Source of the DNA: Bacillota bacterium
GTDB taxonomy: Bacteria > Bacillota > Clostridia > Oscillospirales > Ruminococcaceae
Reading direction: 5' to 3'
Length of the DNA: 16,777 bases
NCBI GenBank assembly: GCA_023429685.1
Contig: JAEZDF010000070.1
Coordinates: forward strand, 1-16,777
Shown one piece after another: positions 1 through 6,230 of this stretch. Each line of letters opens with the position of its first letter. The stretch's first letter is position 1. The notes under the pieces were generated by a model. The model was not told where the DNA came from. It did no database searches and saw only the letters and a program-made list of their open reading frames with translations. A program made the translations under genes and the position numbers.

Positions 1-166
1 ACGCGCCCTGCTGGGGTGCGCACCAGCCCACACCGTGTGTCAGACCACTGATGTCCTTAATCTCCTTTGCCTGTACCCACTTGCCCTCCTGCGGAATGGG
101 GGCGGGACCGTGATATGCGCCCTTGGCTACGGGACACATCTGTTCTACTTCGCTCGAGTAAATCAT
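1..166 (-). CDS. Iron-sulfur cluster assembly scaffold-like protein (N-terminal fragment)
   Basis: The gene runs leftward off the window, so only the first 55 codons are visible. The peptide starts MIYSSEVEQM and contains PAPIPQEGKW, ISGLTHGVGW and then CAPQQGA. From memory this matches the start of a clostridial family annotated as iron-sulfur cluster assembly scaffold protein, usually found beside a 'GGGtGRT' protein. In that family the Cys in the WCAP context precedes a NifU/IscU-like stretch, which is outside the window. The start is an ATG at 164-166. An AGAAAGGAG-type ribosome binding site lies about 13 nt upstream, and a closer AAAAAAGG abuts the start. It has its own promoter at 362-391 and a long structured leader, so it is a separate transcription unit from the radical SAM gene. 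The family assignment rests on recalled similarity of a short piece, and the function is inferred. Confidence 0.65.
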   Translation of the reverse strand, partial: MIYSSEVEQMCPVAKGAYHGPAPIPQEGKWVQAKEIKDISGLTHGVGWCAPQQGA

Positions 167-355
167 CCTTTTTTACTAGCTCCTTTCTAAACGCAGAGAG
201 TCAGACAACTGCCATTTTCCAAATAAAGCAATCGCCTTTGCATAAATAAAAGCCGGCGACCATGCAATGAATCTGCATTGGTCATCAGCTTTCAGACGGT
301 TTTGGTGCATGCCGCAAAGGGCGGCATTTCCCCACGGGAGAACCTCATTCCCTCA
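167..355 (-). promoter_or_regulatory. Structured 5' leader, riboswitch/attenuator candidate
   Basis: The predicted transcript starts near 355 and runs about 190 nt before the scaffold gene. Three elements follow in order on the minus strand. The first is a GGGA/TCCC hairpin (352-349 with 339-336) whose loop is ATGAGGTTC. The second is a 7-bp hairpin (ATGCCGC/GCGGCAT, 327-309). The third is a long terminator-like hairpin (292-249): AAAGC/GCTTT outside, GACC-A-ATGCA/TGCAT-GGTC inside, then TTTTATTTA. The GACC at 283-280 can pair either with GGTC in the terminator or with loop GGTT (344-341), a mutually exclusive choice typical of riboswitches. The 5' hairpin with loop ATGAGG and the later CTGATGACC resemble the fluoride (crcB) riboswitch. 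However, the third aptamer helix is not evident, the pseudoknot is only 4 bp, and the downstream gene is not a fluoride exporter. The ligand is therefore unassigned. Confidence 0.5.
249..292 (-). terminator. Putative attenuator terminator in the scaffold-gene leader
   Basis: On the minus strand an AAAGC (292-288)/GCTTT (253-249) helix, a 4x4 internal loop, then GACC-A-ATGCA paired with TGCAT-GGTC close a short loop. TTTTATTTA follows immediately. The hairpin lies more than 80 nt before the start codon, so it would act as a premature stop and not as a gene-end terminator. Its GACC arm is the one that could instead pair with the 5' hairpin loop. Confidence 0.4.
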
Positions 356-361
356 GCAATT

Positions 362-391
362 ATCCTAGCATGACGGCGCGTAGTTTGTCAA
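362..391 (-). promoter_or_regulatory. Promoter of the scaffold gene
   Basis: On the minus strand TTGACA (391-386) is followed after 18 nt by TAGGAT (367-362). A TGC just upstream of the latter forms an extended -10. The expected start is near 355, immediately before the structured leader. The -35 box directly abuts the radical SAM gene's terminator. Confidence 0.65.
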
Positions 392-392
392 T

Positions 393-414
393 AAAAAAAC
401 AGCCTTGCTGTTTT
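393..414 (-). terminator. Rho-independent terminator of the GNAT/radical SAM unit
   Basis: An 8-bp stem AAAACAGC/GCTGTTTT with a 3-nt loop lies 30 nt past the radical SAM stop codon. On the minus strand it runs into seven consecutive Ts. It separates this unit from the downstream scaffold gene's promoter. Confidence 0.75.
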
Positions 415-446
415 GTGGTTTGTCCATCTCATCCTGAACCATTGCG

Positions 447-1331
447 TCATACCCCTGCAAAATCAAACGGGGGGATGTACTGGGTCTTTGCGGAGGAGAG
501 CTTCTGCACAAAGCCATCCTCTATGCCGCTTGCAAACAGGTGCTCCTGCGCCTTATCGTACTCTCTTTTTGTCACGCGGCGGGCAAGCTCAGGCACGGCT
601 GTAAGATCGCCGCAGGGGGTGTACTGTCCCATTAACGAAAACAGCACCCCGCCGTTTGGGAACATCCGCTTCACCGTGTCAATGACCGCGATGGTGTTGT
701 GAATATTGGCGGGCAACACAAGATGGCGGATGATAACGCCGCTTTGCAGCATCCCGTCCTCCCCCATCACACAATCGCCCGTCTGGCGATGCATCTCTGT
801 TATCGCGCTTATGGCGTGCTCCACATAATCGTCTGCGCCCGAGTAGCGCAGGGCAAGACGATTGTCTGCATATTTTAAGTCAGGCAGGTAGATTTGAATC
901 TTTCCCTCAAGCTGCCGCAGCGACTGAACCCGCTCGTACCCACCCGAGTTGTACACCACGGGCACCGACAGCGGCTGTGCAAGGCTCTCGGCCACCGCCC
1001 CGATAAAATGGGTGGGGTTTACTAGGTTGATGTTGTGTGCGCCGCTTTCGATCAGTTCCTTGTATATCTGGCGCAATCGCTGCACCGTAACGGGTTTGCC
1101 CTTTTTACCATGACTGATCTCAACGTTTTGACAGAACACGCACCGCAGCGCACATCCCGAAAAGAACACGGTGCCCGAGCCGTTTTTACCGCTTAGGCAG
1201 GGCTCCTCCCACTGGTGTAGCGCGGCGCGCGCCAAAACAGGCTGCTGTCGCATGCCGCACACGCCGAGCGATACCGAGTTCTCAGTTCTGTCTGCACCGC
1301 AGCGGCGGGGACAGACCTCGCAGCCACTCAC
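447..1331 (-). CDS. Radical SAM protein, PflX (COG1313)-like
   Basis: This is a 294-residue cytosolic radical SAM enzyme. The CxxxCxxC that holds the SAM-binding [4Fe-4S] cluster is at C60, C64 and C67 (GCALRCVFCQN). A GSGTVFFSGC stretch just before it is typical of pyruvate-formate-lyase activase relatives. Four more cysteines (C4, C7, C11 and C25, in CEVCPRRCG... and VCGM) lie ahead of the core, as in the COG1313/PflX group, and may bind metal. Later motifs include NLVNPTHF, YNSGGYE, YLPDLKYAD and SLMGQYTPCGD, all expected for this group. Its substrate is unknown; glycyl-radical activation is not implied by neighbours, as none encodes a glycyl radical enzyme. The start is a GTG overlapping the TGA of the upstream GNAT gene (GTGA), so translation is likely coupled. 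The family assignment is strong and the biochemical role unknown. Confidence 0.85.
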   Translation of the reverse strand: MSGCEVCPRRCGADRTENSVSLGVCGMRQQPVLARAALHQWEEPCLSGKNGSGTVFFSGCALRCVFCQNVEISHGKKGKPVTVQRLRQIYKELIESGAHNINLVNPTHFIGAVAESLAQPLSVPVVYNSGGYERVQSLRQLEGKIQIYLPDLKYADNRLALRYSGADDYVEHAISAITEMHRQTGDCVMGEDGMLQSGVIIRHLVLPANIHNTIAVIDTVKRMFPNGGVLFSLMGQYTPCGDLTAVPELARRVTKREYDKAQEHLFASGIEDGFVQKLSSAKTQYIPPFDFAGV

Positions 1332-1846
1332 AGCTCGTTCAGGGGCGAAAAGTCGCAGTCTTTGCCCGTCAGCTCCTTGATAAACAGCCCTCGCGCATAG
1401 CCACGATCCTTATTGGTGCAGTGTATGTAATAGCCGTTTTTATAGTAAAAGTGCACGAGCTTTTCCACCTTTGCGGGGCTGTGCAGCGCAAGCGCGTCCA
1501 CGTTCTGGGCGCGGCACTGCTTTTCCACCTCGGTTAACAACTGCGTGCCCGCTCCCGAACGCTGTTCGGAGGGCAGCACGCACAGGCGGCTGATATACGC
1601 AAGCGTTGCGTCGCCGCTTTGTACAATACGGTAGCGCACGGTACCGATGACACTGCCGTTCTTGGTGCACACCAGCACGGTCATGCGATCCATGTCGCGC
1701 AGGATATCGGTACTGCTCTCTTTGAGCGCGGCAATGCCGCCGGGCGCATGCATCGTCTTATCTGCCTCGGCGTACGCCTGCAATATCAGGTGGTAGATCT
1801 TTGGTGCGTCAAATGGGGTAGCTTTTTTAATAAACGTTAGGCTCAC
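1328..1846 (-). CDS. GNAT family N-acetyltransferase
   Basis: The 172-residue protein has the single-domain GNAT layout. A central beta strand ATLAYISRLCVLP leads into the acetyl-CoA pyrophosphate-binding loop EQRSGAGTQLL (Q/R-x-x-G-x-G/A). A C-terminal FYYKNGYYIH segment follows, like the usual FYxxxGF motif. It should transfer an acetyl group from acetyl-CoA to an amine; the acceptor cannot be told. The start is GTG, because a stop lies eight codons upstream in frame with no alternative start between. Only a weak GAGG lies about 13 nt away, so expression may be low. Its stop overlaps the radical SAM start, forming a two-gene unit read from the extended -10 at 1947-1955. Whether it acetylates the radical SAM enzyme's product is speculation. 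Confidence 0.85.
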   Translation of the reverse strand: MSLTFIKKATPFDAPKIYHLILQAYAEADKTMHAPGGIAALKESSTDILRDMDRMTVLVCTKNGSVIGTVRYRIVQSGDATLAYISRLCVLPSEQRSGAGTQLLTEVEKQCRAQNVDALALHSPAKVEKLVHFYYKNGYYIHCTNKDRGYARGLFIKELTGKDCDFSPLNEL

Positions 1847-2195
1847 TTGTGCTTCATCCTCATTTACTCAATGATGTATATGGCAGAAACAGTTTTTTTT
1901 GTAAATATTGCACTCCTGCCGCGTATGTTATTTGTTTACAATGATAATTATAGCACAATACAATCATGAAAACGAGTAAATCGGGGCGAAAATCAACGAA
2001 AATATATTGTTTTACCCTCTCCAGTCCGCCACGATAGCGTCCCTGTTCAAAACCGGTATTAGCACGTCATTTTTGTCCATATAATGAGTATAGCCAGTTT
2101 GCCATAAAAAAGCGTTTCGGTTCACGGGTAACTTGGGCGGGGCAAAGCAGATACCAACCATAACTTCGTGTCGGTTTAAAGTGGGTGGGTGACGA
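1847..2195. other. Divergent intergenic region between GNAT and flippase genes
   Basis: This 349-nt AT-rich gap has no credible ORF. It carries the extended -10 for the leftward unit. For the rightward flippase gene it holds two weak possibilities: TTTACA (1935-1940)-18 nt-TACAAT (1959-1964), which overlaps the leftward -10, and a lone TATAAT at 2080-2085 without a good -35. No strong hairpin or operator was recognised between 1981 and 2195. Confidence 0.5.
1947..1955 (-). promoter_or_regulatory. Extended -10 promoter of the GNAT/radical SAM unit
   Basis: The minus strand reads TGC-TATAAT, a perfect extended -10 (TGn-TATAAT), about 100 nt before the GTG start of the GNAT gene. No convincing -35 is present, as is common for extended -10 promoters. 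Confidence 0.55.
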
Positions 2196-3773
2196 TTGAA
2201 GATACATAAGCGTTCGGTCTTTTATGCCTCTGCAATGTTTGCGCTGTGCTCGGTGGGGCTGCAGCTGATGGGTTTTTTGTACCGCATCGGTCTGTCGCGT
2301 CTCATCGGCGCACAGGGCATGGGTGTGTTCGGGCTTGTTATGCCGGTTTATTCGGTGGTGCAATCGTTTGCTCTCTCGGGGCTTGTACTGGGGGTTACCC
2401 GCCGCTCTGCGCGGTACGAGGCACTGGGGCAGACGGGCTGTGTACGCGCAACCCTGCGGTACAGTATACTCTGCTACATAACCCTGTTTGCAGTCGCGGC
2501 ACTGCCTGTACTGTTGTTTCGCGAACCGCTGTCCGTTCATGTGCTCGGGGATGCAAGAACCCTAACAGCACTTTTGATACTTCTACCCTATATGCTGCTG
2601 ACGGGCATAGAGAACCTGTTAAAGGCACATTTTCAAGGCGTGCGCTACATCCTGCCGCCCATCATCAGCGAGCTTAGTGAGCAGGCGCTGCGCATTGCGG
2701 CAGTGGTCGCGCTGTTAATCCTGTTTCCCGGGGCAAGCCCTGGGGTAAGCGCCGCGCTGATTTTAATCGGCATGGTCATTAGCGAGCTGTTAAGCGTCGG
2801 GCTGCTCGGTGGCTGGTATGGTGCGCGAAACAAAGCGGCATACCGCGCAAAAACACCGCCAAAGCCCGAATGCAGCGGGGTACTGCGTGGGCTTATCCGC
2901 ACCGCGGTGCCCGTCTCGGCGGCAGGGGTGTTCACCAACCTGCTTGCCAGCGCCACCACAGTCATCCTCCCGCGCAGGCTGATGCTTTCGGGTCTTGCGC
3001 AGGAGGAGGCGCTCTCGGCGTTTGGCGTAATGACGGGCATGACCCTGCCCCTTGTGATGATGCCCGCCGCGCTTATTTTTCCGATGGTGTCGGTGCTGGT
3101 GCCAAAGCTTTCGCAGGCGTGTGCGGTGGGCGACAGCGCGGACGTGCGCCGCAAAGCAGCAAAAGGGCTACACACCACCGGCATCATTGCGTTTGGGGCA
3201 CTGGCACTGCTTATTTCGTGCGGCGGCACCATTGCCCGACTGCTGTATGGGCAGCAATCGGCGGGCGACTACATGCTGCCCCTTTCGTTTGCCGCGTTCT
3301 TTACCTTTTACCAGATCATCACCGGCGCCATCCTAAACGGCATCGGGCGGCATAAGCTCTCGTCGGTGTCTATCGTGCTCTCCTCGGTCATTCATCTGGG
3401 GTTTACGTGGTTTTCCTGTGCGCTGCCCGGCGTGGGGATGTCCGGCTACGTTGCGGGCGATCTTATCAGCGCACTATTCGGGGCAGGGCTAAATCTGTAT
3501 TTTATTATGCGGTACACCAAGCTGTCGCTTCGGGTTCACAACTGGGCGGTTCGCCCGTTATTGTCGTCCCTTTGCGCACTGTTTGGCACATATCTTTTTA
3601 TTAACCTGTCACCCTCTGTACCCGAGCTGCCGCAAACCATTTTGGCGGTTGTGCTGTGCGTGTTGCTCTATCTTATCACACTGTGGTTTCAGGGGGTAAG
3701 CCTGCTTGGGTACCTCAAGCGGCTACGCACCGACCCCGCGCCCGAGCAATGGACGACGACCCGCCTGCACTGA
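2196..3773 (+). CDS. SpoVB/MurJ-like polysaccharide flippase (MOP superfamily)
   Basis: This 525-residue integral membrane protein has about 12-14 hydrophobic segments over its whole length. The N-terminal GFLYRIGLSRLIGAQGMGVF is the diagnostic first-helix motif of stage V sporulation protein B and related lipid-linked oligosaccharide flippases. Later segments fit too, for example RTAVPVSAAGVFTNLL and FQIITGAILNGIGRH-like helix starts. It should move an undecaprenyl-linked saccharide or peptidoglycan precursor across the membrane. The start is TTG at 2196: an in-frame stop lies just upstream, and the first helix needs these residues. The preceding GTGGGTGG is a poor ribosome binding site. It is a monocistronic plus-strand gene, and no clear T-run terminator follows it. 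Membership in the SpoVB branch is likely, but a sporulation role cannot be shown from one window. Confidence 0.85.
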   Translation: MKIHKRSVFYASAMFALCSVGLQLMGFLYRIGLSRLIGAQGMGVFGLVMPVYSVVQSFALSGLVLGVTRRSARYEALGQTGCVRATLRYSILCYITLFAVAALPVLLFREPLSVHVLGDARTLTALLILLPYMLLTGIENLLKAHFQGVRYILPPIISELSEQALRIAAVVALLILFPGASPGVSAALILIGMVISELLSVGLLGGWYGARNKAAYRAKTPPKPECSGVLRGLIRTAVPVSAAGVFTNLLASATTVILPRRLMLSGLAQEEALSAFGVMTGMTLPLVMMPAALIFPMVSVLVPKLSQACAVGDSADVRRKAAKGLHTTGIIAFGALALLISCGGTIARLLYGQQSAGDYMLPLSFAAFFTFYQIITGAILNGIGRHKLSSVSIVLSSVIHLGFTWFSCALPGVGMSGYVAGDLISALFGAGLNLYFIMRYTKLSLRVHNWAVRPLLSSLCALFGTYLFINLSPSVPELPQTILAVVLCVLLYLITLWFQGVSLLGYLKRLRTDPAPEQWTTTRLH

Positions 3774-4183
3774 TTGCCGCCTTTTCACAAATCGGTAGCA
3801 ATAATTTAACATCTCGGCTACAGTTCGGCAACAAGTTTATTTCTGTCGCTTTGAGACAGCTGCGCCCCACAAGAATCGCATTCCAATGCGGTTCTGTTGA
3901 CATAACGCTCAAATTATCTGCCATAATTGTAATTTGTGCACAAGCATATTGGGTGGTTTGTTATAAAATATATCGTCCAAAGTGGAAAAAGCTCAGCACT
4001 ATTTGAGATTGTCGCCGCGCGGGGGTTGCGCTATAATGGGGGTCGGCTTACAGCCCGGGACGTATGCAATTGTTGCGCTAACCGAGCTACGGTCAAACTG
4101 TTGCCTGACTAAAATTAGGCAACGCACATATGTGCACACCCGTGTAACTAGACACGGGGGAAAAGGAAAGGTAGGAATTTTAA
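3774..4183 (+). other. Intergenic region and leader before the repeat lipoprotein
   Basis: This 410-nt gap has no supported gene. It contains a 9-bp inverted repeat at 3872-3895 (AGAATCGCA/TGCGGTTCT, no T-run) and a TTGACA at 3897-3902 with CATAAT 19 nt on, a possible distal promoter. The stronger promoter at 4009-4037 follows, and then a transcribed leader of about 140 nt. The leader has three consecutive hairpins: GTTGCCT/AGGCAAC (4100-4123), the palindrome GCACATATGTGC (4124-4135) and CCCGTGT/ACACGGG (4139-4158). The ribosome binding site comes directly after the last hairpin. Confidence 0.6.
4009..4037 (+). promoter_or_regulatory. Promoter of the repeat lipoprotein gene
   Basis: TTGTCG (4009-4014), a 17-nt spacer and a perfect TATAAT (4032-4037). 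Transcription would begin near 4044, giving a structured leader of about 140 nt. Confidence 0.65.
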
Positions 4184-4477
4184 ATGAAGAAGAACATGAT
4201 CAAGGCTATGTCCCTTTGCGCCGTTGTAATGGCATCTGCTATGGTATTTGCCGCTTGCGGAGATACCAAACCCGCTTCCTCTGCTCCGGTTTCGAGCGAC
4301 GTTGTAAGCGAGGTCTCGAGCGAGGCCGTTGTTTCTGACGACGCTGCTTCTGACGAGGTTGTTTCTGACGAGGCTGCTTCCGATGAGGTTGTTTCGGACG
4401 AGGCTGCTTCCAGCGAAGTTGCTTCCGATGAGGTTGCTTCCGACGAGGCTGTTTCCAGCGAAGCTGCTTCCAAGTAA
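4184..4477 (+). CDS. Small acidic pentapeptide-repeat lipoprotein
   Basis: This 97-residue precursor has a type II signal peptide: MKKNMIKAM, a hydrophobic core, then VFAAC with Cys25 as the lipidation site. The mature part is almost wholly Ser, Asp, Glu, Ala and Val. Residues 49-93 are nine pentads of the form [AV][AV]S[DS][DE], with no aromatic residue and no folded domain visible. It should be an exported, membrane-anchored, disordered and strongly negatively charged tether or spacer. The ATG has a good AGGA site 8 nt upstream, after three leader hairpins, with a consensus-like promoter further up. A strong hairpin after the gene suggests an independent transcript. The repeated Ser/Glu style recurs in the linker and tail of the DHHW protein nearby, hinting at a shared surface environment. 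I do not recognise it as a named family. Confidence 0.75.
   Translation: MKKNMIKAMSLCAVVMASAMVFAACGDTKPASSAPVSSDVVSEVSSEAVVSDDAASDEVVSDEAASDEVVSDEAASSEVASDEVASDEAVSSEAASK
4328..4462 (+). repeat. 15-bp-period coding tandem repeat, nine units
   Basis: Nine imperfect 15-bp units encode pentads such as AASDE and VVSDE. Units differ mainly at third positions (TCT/TCC/TCG for Ser, GAC/GAT for Asp), so the array is old enough to have drifted. Because the period is a multiple of three, unit gain or loss would change length without breaking the frame. Confidence 0.85.
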
Positions 4478-4520
4478 TTAAACTGGTAGGCGGCTATGCC
4501 GCTTAGCACACCGGCAACAA

Positions 4521-4579
4521 GTCGATCGGGAGTCGCCCTGCTTTGGGGCGGCTCCCGACGTATGTACGACAGGTTTTTT
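4521..4579 (+). terminator. Probable terminator of the lipoprotein gene
   Basis: A 13-bp stem with one T-G wobble (TCGGGAGTCGCCC, 4526-4538, with GGGCGGCTCCCGA, 4546-4558) closes a 7-nt loop about 50 nt past the stop. The six-T run (4574-4579) begins 15 nt after the stem, further than in a canonical terminator. An outer GTCG (4521-4524)/CGAC (4567-4570) pairing would bring it closer. It may alternatively protect the 3' end from decay. Confidence 0.55.
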
Positions 4580-4686
4580 GTCCGCAAAGGCAGTAAAAAT
4601 GCGTTTGGGGTACACCAAATGATTGAGCGGTCACCCCAAAACGCCAATTTCAGGCAAATATTATCAGGCATTTGCCTGCTGCTGTA

Positions 4687-4715
4687 TTGAATTTCGTTTT
4701 TCTTCATCATATAAT
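4687..4715 (+). promoter_or_regulatory. Promoter of the MBOAT/DHHW/toroid unit
   Basis: TTGAAT (4687-4692), a 17-nt spacer and TATAAT (4710-4715). The start would fall near 4722. This argues against an upstream TTG at 4721 as the MBOAT start codon and supports the TTG at 4790. Confidence 0.7.
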
Positions 4716-4789
4716 AGAATTTGAGCGGTCTTTTGCCATATGACATTCACAGCCGCTTGTTTGCCATCACACGCAGGGAGGCTATTTTT

Positions 4790-6205
4790 TTGATTTTTGC
4801 AAACCTGTTGTTTATTTATCTATTTTTACCGCTGAACATCGTGCTGTACTTTATCTTTAAAAACAAGGGCTACCGCAACTTTGTGCTGGTGGCTTTTTCG
4901 CTTATCTTCTACGCTTGGGGCGAGCCGGTAATGGTTTGGGTCTTGCTTGCAAGCGTCATGCTAAACTATGGGCTTACCTTGTTAATGGAGCAGTACCGCG
5001 GTACGATAGGGGCTAAGATTGTGCTTGGAATCGGCGTTGCGGCCGACCTTGGGGTGCTGTGCGTCTTTAAGTACAGCGGCTTTTTGGTGCAGAACTTCAA
5101 CGACTTTTTCTCAACCACACTGCCGGTGCCAAGCATCGTGCTGCCCATTGGCATCTCGTTTTACACCTTTCAGATCCTCACCTACATGGTGGATGTATAC
5201 CGCGGGGAGGTTCCCGCCCAGCGTTCGCCGCTTAAGCTGCTGATGTACATCTCGATGTACCACCAGCTGGTTGCGGGACCGATTGTGCGTTACAGCCATA
5301 TCGCCGATGAGATTGAAAACCGCACCATCTCCCCCGCCGAGGTGAGCCGCGGCATTACCCGCTTTGTCATCGGTCTGAGTAAAAAGGTACTGATTGCAAA
5401 TGCCGCGGGCGCGTTGAGTACAAGCTATCTTGACGGCGATCTATCCGCCTTGTCGGTTGCGGGCGCGTGGTTTGGGCTTTTGATGTTTACGCTGCAGATC
5501 TATTTTGACTTTTCCGGCTATTCGGATATGGCCATCGGGCTTGGGCTGATTTTCGGCTTTCACTACCATGAGAACTTTGACTACCCGTATATCTCCACCT
5601 CCGCCACCGAGTTTTGGCGCAGATGGCATATCTCACTGGGCAGCTTTTTCCGCGACTATGTGTACATTCCCCTTGGCGGCAACCGCAAGCGGCAGTACCT
5701 AAACCTTGCCATTGTGTGGCTGCTAACCGGTCTGTGGCACGGAGCGAGCTGGAACTTTATTTTGTGGGGACTGTATTTTGGCGTTTTGATTATGCTCGAA
5801 AAACTGTTCCTCGGCAAAATTTTGTCCCGCCTGCCCCGCATACTCTCGTGGCTGTACCTAATATTTGCCGTGGTTGTGGGCTGGGCGCTGTTCTACTTTA
5901 CCGACCTTGCCCGCCTTGGGCAGTTCTTTGGGGTCTTGTTTGGCACTGCGGGCAACCCGCTTACCGATATGGCACTGGGCATAAACGTATCGTCCAACAT
6001 TGTGTGGATTGTAATCGCTGCGGTGTGTACCCTGCCCGTTGTACCATGGGTAAGGCGGAGGCTTGCCGAGCGTCTGTACGACGGCTCCCCCGTTTATACC
6101 GCGATAGACTGTGGTCAGATTGTTGTCAATGTCGCGCTGCTTGCCGTATGCACGATGCTGCTGGTAGGGCAGGGCTACAATCCGTTCTTGTACTACCGAT
6201 TCTAA
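4790..6205 (+). CDS. MBOAT family O-acyltransferase, AlgI-like
   Basis: This is a polytopic membrane O-acyltransferase that passes acyl (usually acetyl) groups across the membrane to a surface polysaccharide. The family signature is complete: YHQLVAGPIVRY, FDFSGYSDMAIGLG, FDYPYISTSATEFWRRWHIS with H280, FFRDYVYIPLGGNR and LTGLWHGASWNFILWG with the catalytic-type His H317 (numbered from the start chosen here). The length of 471 residues is normal. I start at the TTG at 4790 because AGGGAGG lies 8 nt upstream and the N-terminus then reads IFANLLFIYLFLPLNIVLYF, matching family starts. A longer frame from 4721 would begin at the transcription start itself. The following DHHW gene is the standard AlgI partner, so the pair probably O-acetylates a wall or capsular glycan; the substrate is unknown. 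Confidence 0.9.
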   Translation: MIFANLLFIYLFLPLNIVLYFIFKNKGYRNFVLVAFSLIFYAWGEPVMVWVLLASVMLNYGLTLLMEQYRGTIGAKIVLGIGVAADLGVLCVFKYSGFLVQNFNDFFSTTLPVPSIVLPIGISFYTFQILTYMVDVYRGEVPAQRSPLKLLMYISMYHQLVAGPIVRYSHIADEIENRTISPAEVSRGITRFVIGLSKKVLIANAAGALSTSYLDGDLSALSVAGAWFGLLMFTLQIYFDFSGYSDMAIGLGLIFGFHYHENFDYPYISTSATEFWRRWHISLGSFFRDYVYIPLGGNRKRQYLNLAIVWLLTGLWHGASWNFILWGLYFGVLIMLEKLFLGKILSRLPRILSWLYLIFAVVVGWALFYFTDLARLGQFFGVLFGTAGNPLTDMALGINVSSNIVWIVIAAVCTLPVVPWVRRRLAERLYDGSPVYTAIDCGQIVVNVALLAVCTMLLVGQGYNPFLYYRF

Positions 6206-6230
6206 TAATGGAAGGCTGGGGACACCGACG

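Larger units (their letters stand above)
4478..4789 (+). other. Intergenic region between lipoprotein and MBOAT genes
   Basis: This 312-nt gap has no supported gene. In order it holds a small GCGGC/GCCGC hairpin just after the lipoprotein stop, the strong 13-bp hairpin at 4526-4558, an inverted repeat CGTTTGGGGT/ACCCCAAAACG (4602-4643) and a 9-bp inverted repeat CAGGCAAAT/ATTTGCCTG (4651-4678). The MBOAT promoter at 4687-4715 and a leader of about 70 nt complete it. The two inverted repeats just upstream of the -35 could be operator-like sites, but nothing identifies a regulator. Confidence 0.5.

Noticed and set aside
2067..2540. 157-codon minus-strand ORF overlapping the start of the flippase gene
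   Set aside because: Most of it is antisense to the conserved flippase N-terminus. Its composition is basic and featureless, and no homology is recognisable.
3872..3895. 9-bp inverted repeat as the flippase gene's terminator
   Set aside because: No T-run follows on either strand, and it lies about 100 nt past the stop. It is kept only as an inverted repeat in the intergenic description.
4050..4095. tRNA-like D-arm sequence on the minus strand (GTAGCTCGGTTAGCGC)
   Set aside because: No matching acceptor stem, anticodon arm or TTCG-type T arm follows in either direction, so it is not a tRNA gene. The stretch lies in the lipoprotein leader.
4328..4462. Regular repeat that might suggest a CRISPR or direct-repeat array
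   Set aside because: The 15-bp period has no spacers, is in frame and encodes the lipoprotein pentads.
4180..4746. 188-codon minus-strand ORF with Ser/Glu/Thr/Ala repeats
   Set aside because: It is the antisense reading of the lipoprotein's 15-bp tandem repeat and runs through the strong hairpin. The plus strand has the lipobox, ribosome binding site and promoter.
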